NCBI RefSeq assembly: GCF_001665395.1
Contig: NZ_LZSG01000057.1
Span: 1-64,000 of the forward strand
Source: Mycobacterium sp. 1164966.3
Lineage (GTDB): Bacteria > Actinomycetota > Actinomycetes > Mycobacteriales > Mycobacteriaceae
Length of the DNA: 64,000 nucleotides
Direction: 5' to 3'
The position numbers and the translations under genes are program-made. The notes beneath the pieces were generated by a model. That model searched no databases. It saw only the letters and a list, made by a program, of their open reading frames with translations, and was not told the DNA's origin. Below, in pieces: positions 27,261 to 36,194 of this stretch. How positions within the stretch are numbered: position 1 is the first letter of the stretch; each line of letters begins with the position of its first letter.

Positions 27261-27729
27261 CGACGACGTCTACAGCTGGGCCACCAAATCACCCGACCTC
27301 GGCGGCGCCATCGCCAACTTCAGTCAGGCCGTCTACACCAAGAACCGGCTGCCGTTGCGTACCCGCGAGCTCGCCCGGGCGGTGATAGCCCACGACAACG
27401 AATGTGTCGTCTGCCTCAATACCCGCGACGCCGACGGGCCGGCCGCCGGGGTGGACGAGGAGCTCTACGAGCACGCCACCGAGTGGCGCACCTGGCCGGG
27501 CTATAGCGAACAGGAGCGGCTGGCCGCCGAATTCGCCCACCGCTTCGCCACCGAACACACCAAACTGCGCGACGACGAAGACTTCTGGGACCGGGCCGGC
27601 CAGCATTTCTCCGAAGAACTGCTCGCCGACCTCGCCATGTCCTGCGCGCTGTGGGTGGGCATGGGGCGGATGCTGCGGACCCTGGACATCGGCCAGGCCT
27701 GCAAGCTGACCTTGCCCAGCCGCGCCTAG
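27235..27729 (+). CDS. AhpD/carboxymuconolactone-decarboxylase-like protein
   Basis: A 164-residue protein with the AhpD-type CxxC motif (ECVVC near residue 60) inside the CMD fold. Such proteins act as alkyl-hydroperoxidase partners or gamma-carboxymuconolactone decarboxylases. The start lies 26 bases inside the end of the MFS gene, which suggests translational coupling. The reductant and the true role are unknown. A second, distant relative is at 63121. Confidence 0.85.
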   Translation: MSRIGQFADDDVYSWATKSPDLGGAIANFSQAVYTKNRLPLRTRELARAVIAHDNECVVCLNTRDADGPAAGVDEELYEHATEWRTWPGYSEQERLAAEFAHRFATEHTKLRDDEDFWDRAGQHFSEELLADLAMSCALWVGMGRMLRTLDIGQACKLTLPSRA

Positions 27730-27769
27730 CGAGCGCGGCTGTCTTGGCCCGCCCCGGCCACGCTGCAGA

Positions 27770-29134
27770 ATGGCTGCCATGACGGCCGCCACCCCCCTTG
27801 CCGCCGCGGCGATCGCCCAATTGGAGGCCGAGGACGTCGACACCGTGATCGGCACAGTGGTGAACCCGGCCGGGCTCACGCAAGCCAAGACGGTGCCGAT
27901 TCGCCGCACCAACACGTTCGCCGATCCCGGCCTGGGTGCCAGCCCCTCCTGGCATGCCTTCGCGATCGACCAGACCGGCATCGCCTTCACCGAGCACGTC
28001 GGCGTCGTCGGGGATCAGCGCATCCGCATCGACCTGTCGGCACTGCGAATGATCGGCGACGGGCTGGCGTGGGCGCCCGGCGCGTTCTTCGAGCAGGACG
28101 GCACCCCGGTAATGTCCTGCAGCCGCGGGACACTGCAGCGCGTCGAGACCTCGCTCGCCGAAGCGGGAATCGAGGCGGTGGTCGGTCACGAAATCGAATT
28201 CCTGCTGGTGGATCCGGACGGCGGGCAGCTGCCGTCGACGTTGTGGGCGCAGTACGGTCTGGCGGGGATACTCGAGCACGAGGACTTCGTCCGCGATGTC
28301 ACGGCCGCGACCGCGGCGGCCGGTGTGGGTATCGAACAGTTCCACCCGGAATACGGGGCCAACCAGTTCGAGATCTCGTTGTCGCCGTTACCTCCGGTGG
28401 CTGCCGCGGACCAATTGGTGTTGACTCGCCTGATCATCGGTCGGGCTGCCCGCCGGCATGGGCTACGCATCAGCCTGTCGCCGGCGCCGTTTGCCGGCAG
28501 CGTCGGATCCGGTGCGCACCAGCACTTTTCACTGCGAAACTCGAACGGCCCACTGTTCTCCGACGGAAGCGGGGTTGGCGGCATGACCCCGGCGGGGGAG
28601 AGCGCGGTGATGGGTGTGCTGCGGGGGTTGCGGGAGGCGCAGGGCATCCTATGCGGATCGATCGTCTCGGGTTTGCGTTTGTGCCCGGGTAACTGGGCGG
28701 GCGTGTATGTGTGCTGGGGAATCGAGAACCGGGAAGCCGCAGTGCGATTCGTCAAGGGTGGCCCCGGCAGTCCGCACGGCGGGAACGTCGAGGTGAAGGT
28801 CGTCGATCCGTCGGCCAACCCATACCTGGCGTCGGCGGTGATACTCGGCCTGGCACTGGAGGGAATCAACAACGGATCGAAGCTGCCGCCGGAAACGACG
28901 ATGGATCCGGCTGAGCTCTCCGACGCCGAACGCGATCGGGCCGGTATTGTGCGCCTACCCGAGGCTCAAGGTGAAGCCATTGCCGCACTTGATAGTTCGC
29001 GGCTGATTCGCGGGATACTCGGCGATCCCACCATCGACCTGGTGGTCGCGGTGCGACGGCTGGAGCAGGAGCGTTACGGGAAGCTGCGCCCTGAGCCACT
29101 GGCGGACAAGTTCCGGATGGCCTGGAGCCTGTGA
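27770..29134 (+). CDS. glnA3: Glutamine synthetase-like ligase GlnA3
   Basis: A 454-residue type I glutamine-synthetase-family ligase, homologous to GlnA3 (Rv1878). Core motifs: GHEIEFLL near residue 133, FHPEYGANQFEISL near 190 and GSGAHQHFSL near 245. It is probably not the main glutamine synthetase. Streptomyces GlnA3 is a gamma-glutamylpolyamine synthetase, so a similar activity is possible here. The stop overlaps the amidohydrolase start by GTGA, which ties the pair as a split version of the FluG architecture. Confidence 0.93.
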   Translation: MAAMTAATPLAAAAIAQLEAEDVDTVIGTVVNPAGLTQAKTVPIRRTNTFADPGLGASPSWHAFAIDQTGIAFTEHVGVVGDQRIRIDLSALRMIGDGLAWAPGAFFEQDGTPVMSCSRGTLQRVETSLAEAGIEAVVGHEIEFLLVDPDGGQLPSTLWAQYGLAGILEHEDFVRDVTAATAAAGVGIEQFHPEYGANQFEISLSPLPPVAAADQLVLTRLIIGRAARRHGLRISLSPAPFAGSVGSGAHQHFSLRNSNGPLFSDGSGVGGMTPAGESAVMGVLRGLREAQGILCGSIVSGLRLCPGNWAGVYVCWGIENREAAVRFVKGGPGSPHGGNVEVKVVDPSANPYLASAVILGLALEGINNGSKLPPETTMDPAELSDAERDRAGIVRLPEAQGEAIAALDSSRLIRGILGDPTIDLVVAVRRLEQERYGKLRPEPLADKFRMAWSL

Positions 29135-30225
29135 CCGAGCTGGCCGAACACATCGCCGCGGTCGGGCTGATCGATCAGCACGTGCACGGGTGCTGGCTGG
29201 CGGCGGGGGACCGGACGCGTTTCGAGAACGCCCTCAACGAGGCGAACACGGAGCCGATCGCCGACTCGGGTTTCGACTCGCAACTCGGCTTCGCCGTGCG
29301 CAACCACTGCAGCCCGCTGCTGGGGCTGCCCAGACATGTTGACCCACAAGTATATTGGGACCACCGCAGCAGGCTTGGCGAAGCCGAGCTGGCCCGCCTG
29401 TTTCTGCCGGCCGCAGGTGTGACCGACTGGCTGGTCGACACCGGAATCAACACCGACGTAGCCGGTGTCACCGATCTGGCGCAGTTGTCCGGGGGCCGTG
29501 CCCACGAGCTGGTTCGTCTCGAGCAGGTGGCCGAAGAGGCGGCGCGGGCAGCGGGCGACTACGCGTCGGCCTTCGGCGAGATACTGCACCAACGCGCGGC
29601 CAGGGCGGTCGGCACCAAATCAATCCTGGCCTATCGCGGGGGATTCGACGGCGACCTGACCGAGCCGTCGGCCGCGCAGGTCGCCGAGGCCGCCGCGCGG
29701 TGGCGCGATCGCGGTGGCAGGCTATCCGATCGGATTCTGCTGCGGTTCGGCTTGCACCAGGCACTGCGACTGGACAAGCCGCTGCAATTCCACGTCGGCT
29801 TCGGCGACCGCGACTGCGATCTGCACAAGGCCAATCCGCTGTACCTGCTGGACTTTCTGCGACAGTCCGGTGACACGCCCATCGTTTTGCTGCACTGCTA
29901 TCCCTACGAGCGCGAAGCCGGCTACCTGGCGCAGGCCTTCAACAACGTTTATCTCGACGGCGGACTGAGCGTGAACTATCTGGGCGCGCGGGCCCCTGCA
30001 TTCATCGCCCGCCTGCTGGAGCTGGCGCCGTTCCGCAAAATCGTGTACTCGTCCGACGGTTTCGGCCCCGCGGAGTTGCACTACCTCGGTGCACTGTTGT
30101 GGCGCAACGGTATTCACCGTGTCCTGAGCGGATTCGTCGCAGACGGCGATTGGAGTGCGGCCGACGCGATCCGGGTGGTGGACCTGATCGCCCACGAGAA
30201 CGCCGCGCGCACCTACCGCGTTTGA
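29131..30225 (+). CDS. Amidohydrolase, FluG N-terminal-type (Rv1879-like)
   Basis: A 364-residue metal-dependent amidohydrolase (Rv1879 family). Metal ligands are seen as DQHVH at residues 14-18, VLLHCYP near 250 and SSDGFG near 310. The GTG start overlaps the glnA3 stop by four bases. In fungi the same two domains are fused as FluG (amidohydrolase then glutamine-synthetase domain), so the pair likely acts together. The substrate, perhaps a gamma-glutamyl amide, is inferred. Confidence 0.9.
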   Translation: MTELAEHIAAVGLIDQHVHGCWLAAGDRTRFENALNEANTEPIADSGFDSQLGFAVRNHCSPLLGLPRHVDPQVYWDHRSRLGEAELARLFLPAAGVTDWLVDTGINTDVAGVTDLAQLSGGRAHELVRLEQVAEEAARAAGDYASAFGEILHQRAARAVGTKSILAYRGGFDGDLTEPSAAQVAEAAARWRDRGGRLSDRILLRFGLHQALRLDKPLQFHVGFGDRDCDLHKANPLYLLDFLRQSGDTPIVLLHCYPYEREAGYLAQAFNNVYLDGGLSVNYLGARAPAFIARLLELAPFRKIVYSSDGFGPAELHYLGALLWRNGIHRVLSGFVADGDWSAADAIRVVDLIAHENAARTYRV

Positions 30226-30243
30226 CACCGAGCGCCTCGGGGT

Positions 30244-31089
30244 ATGAAGGCCGTTATGGCAACCGTGGGGGATGTCTTGGACTGGGCCCGCAAGCAAGTT
30301 GTGTCCCGGGTGCCCAAGGCCGACCTCGACCAGCGCGACCCCGACTACATCCGAGACCAGTTGCCGGGTACCTGGCTGCTGGCGTCGCTGTACTTCCGCG
30401 CTGATGTCGACGGCCTGGACCGGATCCCCGCCGAAGGGCCGGTGCTCTTGGTCGGCAACCACAGCGGCGGCAACGTGCCGCCTGACACGTTCGTCTTCAC
30501 GCTCGCGTTCTGCTCCTACTTCGGGGTGGAACGGCCGTTCTACCAGCTGGCCCACAACCTCGTCGTCTCGGCGCCGCCGCTGGGCTGGCTGCGCAAGTTC
30601 GGCACCGTCGCGGCCAACCATGAAAACGCGCGCCTCGCATTGGAGTCTGGGGCCGCGCTGCTGGTCTATCCCGGCGGCGACTACGAGGTCTTCCGACCGT
30701 CGTGGGAGCGGCACAAGGTCGACTTCGGCGGGCGCACGGGTTATGTGCGACTGGCCCGAGAGGCCGGGGTGCCCATCGTGCCGGTCGCCAGCGTCGGCGG
30801 CCAGGAGAGCGCCCTTTTCCTCGACCGCGGGCAGTGGCTGGCCAAACTGCTGATGGCGGACCGGTTGCTGCGGCTCAAGAGCATCCCGATATCGCTGGCG
30901 CTGCCATGGGGCCTGAACATCAGCGACCTTGCGGGGCACATTCCATTGCCCTCCAAGATCGTGATCGAGGTGCAGGAACCGATCGACGTCGACGGTGACG
31001 ACCAGGCGGTGCACGACAAGGTGATGTCCAGCCTGCAGGGCGCCGTAGACCGGCTGGCCGCCAAGCGCAGATTCCCGGTGATCGGCTGA
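30244..31089 (+). CDS. Lysophospholipid-acyltransferase-like (MGAT/DGAT-type) enzyme
   Basis: A 281-residue glycerolipid acyltransferase-like protein. Instead of the usual HX4D it has VGNHSGGNVPPDTFVF, and it has VYPGGDYEVFRP (near residue 145), which recalls eukaryote-type DGAT/MGAT or RNP-like acyltransferases. A role in triacylglycerol or wax ester synthesis is a reasonable guess. Its stop shares one base with the next start (TGATG). It is 18 bases downstream of the amidohydrolase and may be cotranscribed. Confidence 0.82.
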   Translation: MKAVMATVGDVLDWARKQVVSRVPKADLDQRDPDYIRDQLPGTWLLASLYFRADVDGLDRIPAEGPVLLVGNHSGGNVPPDTFVFTLAFCSYFGVERPFYQLAHNLVVSAPPLGWLRKFGTVAANHENARLALESGAALLVYPGGDYEVFRPSWERHKVDFGGRTGYVRLAREAGVPIVPVASVGGQESALFLDRGQWLAKLLMADRLLRLKSIPISLALPWGLNISDLAGHIPLPSKIVIEVQEPIDVDGDDQAVHDKVMSSLQGAVDRLAAKRRFPVIG

Positions 31090-31523
31090 TGCGCGTCGAA
31101 CGCCGCTGCGTGATCAACGCCGACCGCGACGCGGTCTGGAAGGTAGTCAGCGACCCGGACCGCTACCCGTCGTTCATGACGAGCCTGGAACGGTGGGAAG
31201 CCGCGAACGACCACCCACCCGGCGTCGGCGCGCGCTACACCGTGCATTGGAAAGTCGGCTCGGTACCGGTGGGCGGGCTGGTCGAGGTGGTCGAATTCGA
31301 CGAGAACCGGGACGTGGCCTGGGTCGGGATCACCGGCGTCAGCCTGCGGGGACGGATCCGGTTGCGCGACGGCGGCGAGGGCCAGACGAAGGTGACGTTC
31401 CGGCTGTCGTATCAGGCGCCCGGGGGCCTTCTCGGCTATATCGCCGACCGGATCGCGGTGCGTCAAGTGGGCCGCAATGTGGCCGAGACGCTGAAATCCC
31501 TCAAGCGGCTTGTCGAGTCCTAA
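31089..31523 (+). CDS. SRPBCC (polyketide cyclase/dehydrase-like) protein
   Basis: A 144-residue START-like SRPBCC protein, a hydrophobic-ligand binding fold. Homology starts at MRVERRCVINADRDAVWKVVSD, and a glycine-rich beta-core follows. The ATG shares a base with the acyltransferase stop, so coupling is likely. Its 3' end overlaps the convergent CoA-ligase gene by four bases. The ligand is unknown, possibly a lipid given its neighbours. Confidence 0.8.
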   Translation: MRVERRCVINADRDAVWKVVSDPDRYPSFMTSLERWEAANDHPPGVGARYTVHWKVGSVPVGGLVEVVEFDENRDVAWVGITGVSLRGRIRLRDGGEGQTKVTFRLSYQAPGGLLGYIADRIAVRQVGRNVAETLKSLKRLVES

Positions 31524-32845
31524 GACGTGGGTAGCGGGATGAACCGCCGCAGCTTCCCACTGGCCTGCTGACGCTGCAGGCTGTCGACGATCGCGATCTG
31601 GATCCTCGGGTCGGGCAATCCGTATGCGCGTAGTGCGGTGATCAGAGCCGTGGTCAATGTTTCGGGATCGGGCCTACCCACGACCACAATGTCGGCGCCC
31701 GTCGGGGTTTGGCTGACCTGGTACTCCGTCACGCGCGGGTCGGTGCCCAATACGTGGCGAAATGCGATGGGCGGCACCAGGATTGGACCGTACCGAAAGT
31801 CGTCGTCGCGGCGGCCGCCGACAGCGGCGACACGCGTAAACGCGCTACCGCATGCGCACTCGCCGGCCAGCGCTACCACCTGATCGCCCAGGTCGTAGCG
31901 GATGAACGGAAAAGTCCGGTTGGCCAGGCCGGTCGCCAGCGTCCGTGCCGCCGGTTGGTCGGGCCCGACCGGCGTCCCGCCGTCGTCGACACGTTCCAGG
32001 ATGACCTCGTCCTCGCACACGTGCAGTCCTGGACCATGCCCGCAGCCCACCGCCTGCACACCGATCTCGGTGGAGCCCCACACGTTGTGAATCGCGGGAC
32101 CCCAGGCTTCGACGATGGCGTCGCGGTCCTCGTCGAGCAGCGGCTCTGAGTTGGTGCTCACCCGCACCGGTCTGATGTCCAGGTCACCGGCCAGCGTGGC
32201 ACGGGCCAGGCGCCCGATCACTGACGGATAGCCGACCAGGTGGGTGGGACGCGCGGCGGCGACCGCGGCCAGCACGTCGCCGAACGGGGCGCCCGCGGCG
32301 ATCACCACCGTCTGCATGCCTGCGGCGGTGGGGATGTCGAACAGCGGCGTGCTGGCGTGCGGCGGGATGCCGGCTTCCAGCACGGCAAGCCGAGCCGGGC
32401 CGGAAAGCGCAGGCGCGCGTAGCTCTTCTCGCGCCTGCATACGCCAGGCCAGGCAGGCCGCCGAGACAAAGAACTGCCAATCCCACACATAGACACCGCG
32501 CACCCCGCTGGAGCCACCGGAGCTGAAGATCTGCTGATCGTCAGCGGTGTACGAAAACCATTGCTGCTCAACAAGAATCCTTTCCGCGCCGGCACGGTCC
32601 AGCCCGGGCGCGGTGACGATGTCATCCCACTGCAGCTGGGCGTCCTGCTTCGTCATCATCGGGAGCGACGCCAGGTCGGCGACCGTGGCACGTGACGGAT
32701 CAATCCCGCGCAGGCGCTCCGCGTGAAACGGCGACCGCTCCTGCGCGTAGGTCAGCAGCGCCTGCAGCCGGTGATCGCGGTAGGCCTCGATCTGCCGGCG
32801 CGACCAATTCAGGCGCGCGACGTGATCTATCAGACTGGCCTGCAC
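31520..32845 (-). CDS. PaaK-like adenylate-forming CoA ligase
   Basis: A ~441-residue adenylating enzyme of the phenylacetate-CoA ligase family (AMP-binding). The Ser/Gly-rich loop is FSSGGSSGVRG near residue 125, and the NVWGSTEIG motif lies near 255. The start is uncertain. I chose GTG 32845. A CTG at 32890 would overlap the upstream stop (CTGA), an unusual but coupled option. The longer open frame upstream shadows the SnoaL gene. The aromatic or fatty acid substrate is unknown. Confidence 0.75.
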   Translation of the reverse strand: MQASLIDHVARLNWSRRQIEAYRDHRLQALLTYAQERSPFHAERLRGIDPSRATVADLASLPMMTKQDAQLQWDDIVTAPGLDRAGAERILVEQQWFSYTADDQQIFSSGGSSGVRGVYVWDWQFFVSAACLAWRMQAREELRAPALSGPARLAVLEAGIPPHASTPLFDIPTAAGMQTVVIAAGAPFGDVLAAVAAARPTHLVGYPSVIGRLARATLAGDLDIRPVRVSTNSEPLLDEDRDAIVEAWGPAIHNVWGSTEIGVQAVGCGHGPGLHVCEDEVILERVDDGGTPVGPDQPAARTLATGLANRTFPFIRYDLGDQVVALAGECACGSAFTRVAAVGGRRDDDFRYGPILVPPIAFRHVLGTDPRVTEYQVSQTPTGADIVVVGRPDPETLTTALITALRAYGLPDPRIQIAIVDSLQRQQASGKLRRFIPLPTS

Positions 32846-32886
32846 CGCGCCGAGATGCGCTGCGCGGATGCGCCGGTAGGCCGGCG

Positions 32887-33348
32887 TCAGACCAGGCTCG
32901 TCGCGTCGAACACCCAGCTGGTGTCTCCGGTCGCGAGGTTCTCGAAGTGGCTGGGCGGCGCGAAGCTGACCAGGCTGTTCATGTCCCAATAGTCTTTCCA
33001 GACCGTGATTTTGCCGTCTATCACCTGGTGGACGGTGACGAACCTGAGCACGCCGCGCTCGCCGGTCTCGAATGTCCATGTCTCAGAATGCTCGTACATC
33101 ACGTCGCGGCCGTTGGACAGCAGCAGGCCACTGTGGTTCTCATAGCCGGCCAGCGGCGCGAGTCCTATCTTGAGCCGCTTCAGGATGTCCTCGGGACCGC
33201 GCGCCGACACGGCCGGGACGGGCATGTCGACATACAGACAATCCGGCGACAGGAACGTCTTGACCGCCGCCCAGTCCCGCTGCGAAAGCGCCTGCCACAA
33301 CCCGGTTACCGCCGCCGTCTCGACCGAATTCGTAGAAACCTCTGTCAT
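32887..33348 (-). CDS. SnoaL/limonene-epoxide-hydrolase-like protein
   Basis: A 153-residue protein of the NTF2/SnoaL cone fold, with features of the limonene-1,2-epoxide hydrolase group (RDWAAVKTFLSPDCLYVDMP near residue 25, WKDYWD near 120). It may act on small hydrophobic epoxides or terpenoid-like compounds. It sits directly upstream of the CoA ligase and downstream of cyp140, with the palindromic repeat in between. The ATG at 33348 is the best in-frame start. Confidence 0.78.
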   Translation of the reverse strand: MTEVSTNSVETAAVTGLWQALSQRDWAAVKTFLSPDCLYVDMPVPAVSARGPEDILKRLKIGLAPLAGYENHSGLLLSNGRDVMYEHSETWTFETGERGVLRFVTVHQVIDGKITVWKDYWDMNSLVSFAPPSHFENLATGDTSWVFDATSLV

Positions 33349-33416
33349 AGTCGCCAATAACACCCGGCCCCAGCACGAGTGTCAACGGCTCCGGCGCATA
33401 CCCCGCACAGTGACTG

Positions 33417-33486
33417 CCTGCGCGAGCAATCGCAAAAGCACCTAATTCCCGGCCGAAACGCGTGCTTTTGCGTCTGCTCGCGCAGG
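33417..33486. repeat. Palindromic repeat, copy B (GCGAGCAGACGCA family)
   Basis: Two 24-base arms at 33417-33440 and 33463-33486 agree at 22 of 24 positions as a palindrome. The right arm is inside the 3' end of cyp140, so the last ~15 residues of that protein are repeat-encoded. Confidence 0.8.
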
Positions 33487-34785
33487 CCCGAGGGTGACCG
33501 GCAGCGACGACCAACCGCGCAGCACCCGGGTATCCCGCCGGCTTCCCATGCCCGCTGACCGCACGTCGGGAAAGCGCTCGAAGAACGTGCGCAGCCCGAC
33601 TTCACCTTCGGCGCGCGCCAGCGCAGCTCCAAGGCAGAAATGCCGGCCGCCGGAGAAAGCGAGATGCCGCCCCGCATTGGGTCGTTCGATGTCGAAGCGG
33701 TGCGGATCGGGAAATACCTCGGGATCGCGGTTGGCGGCGGCTAGGTATACCAGCACCAAATCGCCGCCGCCAACGGTGATCCCGTCCAGCTCCGCGTCGT
33801 TGCACGCCAGCCGCGCGGTGAGCTGAACCGGTGAGTCCAGCCGCAGGATCTCTTCTACGGCGTTCGGCCACAACTCCGGGCGCCGGCGCAGCGTGTCCAG
33901 GTGCTCCGGCGTGTCCAGCAACATCCGGATACCGTTGCCCAACAGGTTCACCGTCGTTTCGAAACCGGCGGCCAACACCAGTCCGGCGACCGCCTGAAGT
34001 TCGGTCTCCGAGAGGTGCGCATCGGCGGGGCCGTTTTCGGATTGCTGAATCAACTGGCTCATCAAGTCGTCGCCGGGATTGCGGCGCAGCTGCCGCAGGT
34101 GCTCGGCGAGCCACAGATCGAATCCGGCGATTCCCTCCTGGACGCGCCGGTATTGCCGCCACGGCAGTCCGAAATCCAGGCTCGGCGCAGCCATCTCACC
34201 GAACTCCAGGACGCGAGGCCGGTCCGTGTCGGGCACGCCCAGGATGTCGCTGATGATCGCGACCGGAAGTTGCGAGCAATACCGGGCGACGATGTCGACA
34301 ACCCCGGAGCCGGCGGACTCAGCGGCCAGCTGGTCCAGGAGCCCGGCCGCCGTGTGCTCGACGCGGTCACGTAAGGCCGCGACAGCCCTGGTCGTGAACA
34401 CCGCCGACACTGTCTTGCGGTAGCGCGTGTGGTCGGGCGGTTCGACGGCCAGCAGCGACGGTGGTCGCAGCGGGTGCAGCAGATCGTCGCGAAAGCGAGC
34501 TTCCAGCCACCGCATCGGCGCCGGCAGATTCGATCCGACCATCAGCACCCGAAAGTCGTCGGAGCGCAGCACGTCATGAGCGAGGCTATGGCCGACAGCC
34601 AGGCAAGTGGCGGGGCCCTTCAGCAGCGGGCCCTGCGGCTGCAGCTCGTCGTAGAACGACACCGGGTCGACGACCACGTTCGGATCGGCGACGAGCCTGG
34701 CCGGCAAATCCCCTCGTCGGACTCCAATCTTTGCGACGCCGCGGATGAACCCGTGCAGCACCAGCCAGTGCAGTCTCTGCTTCAC
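33442..34785 (-). CDS. cyp140: Cytochrome P450 CYP140
   Basis: A 447-residue P450, orthologous to CYP140 (Rv1880c, 438 residues). Heme-thiolate signature FSGGRHFCLGAALARAE near residue 390, I-helix LAAGFETTVN near 270 and K-helix EEILR are all present. No substrate is established. The last residues (SAGN end) are read from the palindromic repeat, so the C-terminus is likely extended relative to relatives. It is 72 bases from lppE and upstream of SnoaL. Confidence 0.93.
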   Translation of the reverse strand: MKQRLHWLVLHGFIRGVAKIGVRRGDLPARLVADPNVVVDPVSFYDELQPQGPLLKGPATCLAVGHSLAHDVLRSDDFRVLMVGSNLPAPMRWLEARFRDDLLHPLRPPSLLAVEPPDHTRYRKTVSAVFTTRAVAALRDRVEHTAAGLLDQLAAESAGSGVVDIVARYCSQLPVAIISDILGVPDTDRPRVLEFGEMAAPSLDFGLPWRQYRRVQEGIAGFDLWLAEHLRQLRRNPGDDLMSQLIQQSENGPADAHLSETELQAVAGLVLAAGFETTVNLLGNGIRMLLDTPEHLDTLRRRPELWPNAVEEILRLDSPVQLTARLACNDAELDGITVGGGDLVLVYLAAANRDPEVFPDPHRFDIERPNAGRHLAFSGGRHFCLGAALARAEGEVGLRTFFERFPDVRSAGMGSRRDTRVLRGWSSLPVTLGPARADAKARVSAGN

Positions 34786-34857
34786 GGATCCTCCAATGAT
34801 TGGCCGGTCGCAGGTTCTTTCAACAGCCTAGGACCCAGGGACCCCGGGAGACGTGCC

Positions 34858-35280
34858 TCAGCAGTCGGCGACGATCTTGAAATCTGTCGTCACGACCTTG
34901 TTGGGATTGCGGCTGTCGATGCCGTATGCGCTGCCGGTGAACGTGTAGGTGCTTTTGACCAGGTCGACGTGGGCTTGGCCCACTCCGCCTTCCCACGCGC
35001 TGCCATTGAACCCGTCGACGTTGCGGATCTTCACCCACTGGGGGATCGCCCTGTCACCGCTGATCAGCACCACCGCTTCGACTTGGCCGCCGCGGTCGCG
35101 GATGTCTATGGTCCGGTACTGCTGGGTTTGACTGCACGCGGGCGGGCTCGCGACGTGCGTGGTGCCGTCGAGGGTCACGCGCGCAGCCTTGCGGGGCACC
35201 GTCTGGGCGTGCGCGCACCCGGCGACGCCGGCGGTGAGAACCAAAGCAACGCCCGCCACCTTGACCAAACGGTTCAGCAC
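34858..35280 (-). CDS. lppE: Lipoprotein LppE (19-kDa lipoprotein family)
   Basis: A 140-residue lipoprotein with a signal peptide and lipobox LTAGVAGC ending near residue 22. It is a relative of LpqH, the mycobacterial 19-kDa lipoprotein family. The GTG start at 35280 follows GGAGG with a 7-base spacer, giving a size that matches LppE (Rv1881c, 139 residues). It ends in a cysteine residue. It is a cell-envelope protein, with function unknown. Confidence 0.9.
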   Translation of the reverse strand: MLNRLVKVAGVALVLTAGVAGCAHAQTVPRKAARVTLDGTTHVASPPACSQTQQYRTIDIRDRGGQVEAVVLISGDRAIPQWVKIRNVDGFNGSAWEGGVGQAHVDLVKSTYTFTGSAYGIDSRNPNKVVTTDFKIVADC

Positions 35281-35322
35281 CAGGCACCTCCATCCGTCGC
35301 GGCAATTCGCCAGCACGAAACT

Positions 35323-36162
35323 TTACTGCCGTTTCGGCATCTGTCTGGGCAGTTCTTTGGCAATCCGACTGCGAACCAACTCCGGGCTGAGGCCCTTGAT
35401 CCGGTCAATCCAGCGAATGCCGTTGGGCACGTACCAGTGCAGCCGCGTCGGGTGCTGGTAGGCCTGCCAGGCCACCTCCGCCACGCTGCTCGCGGGGATC
35501 AGCCGAAACATGCCCTTCTTTGGTGCGCTCGCCCGAATGTCTTGGGCGGACATCGTGGCGCCGTGGTCAGAGTGATTGGGCGTCGAGGTGAGGATGGCGG
35601 TGTCGATCAGACCCGGCAGCACGTCGGCAACTCGCACGTCGTGCCGGCGCCACTCCAGGCTCAGCGCCTCGGTCAACCCTTTGACCGCGTGCTTGGTCGC
35701 CGCATAGACGGCCAGGCGCGGTATGCCGTACGTGCCCGCGGATGACGACGTCGAGAACATCATGCTGCCCGGCGTCTTCTTGAGGTAGGGGAGCGCGCCA
35801 TACGCGCCGGTCAGCACCGCCTTGAAGTTGACGTCGACCACGCGCATGGCCTCGTCATACGGCACGTCCTCGAACCAGCCGCTGGCACCGATGCCGGCGT
35901 TGTTCCACATCATGTCGAGCCCGCCGTCCGCGTTGCCGGCGCAGAAGTCGGCCAATGCGGACTCGAATGCGGCCCTGTCGGTCACGTCGACCGCACGCGT
36001 CCACAGCCCGGCTCCCAGTTCCGCGGTCAGCGCTTCGAGGCCGTCCCGGCTGCGGTCCACCGCGCCGACGCGCCAGCCCTTGGCATGGAAGAGCTTGGCT
36101 CCCTCACGGCCCATGCCGCTGGCGGCTCCGGTGATGAAGATCGATTTGACCCGGTCCGGCAT
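35323..36162 (-). CDS. Short-chain dehydrogenase/reductase (Rv1882c-like)
   Basis: A 279-residue SDR. Cofactor loop TGAASGMG near residue 11, NNAG near 92 and the catalytic YAATK near 155. It matches Rv1882c (277 residues). The ATG at 36162 was chosen because the longer frame upstream carries no SDR homology. It sits between the SRPBCC gene and lppE in the same order as in M. tuberculosis, in a likely operon with rpfC. The substrate is unknown. Confidence 0.9.
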   Translation of the reverse strand: MPDRVKSIFITGAASGMGREGAKLFHAKGWRVGAVDRSRDGLEALTAELGAGLWTRAVDVTDRAAFESALADFCAGNADGGLDMMWNNAGIGASGWFEDVPYDEAMRVVDVNFKAVLTGAYGALPYLKKTPGSMMFSTSSSAGTYGIPRLAVYAATKHAVKGLTEALSLEWRRHDVRVADVLPGLIDTAILTSTPNHSDHGATMSAQDIRASAPKKGMFRLIPASSVAEVAWQAYQHPTRLHWYVPNGIRWIDRIKGLSPELVRSRIAKELPRQMPKRQ

Positions 36163-36194
36163 GAGAACCCTCCGTTGATTGGCCGAGCGGGCCT

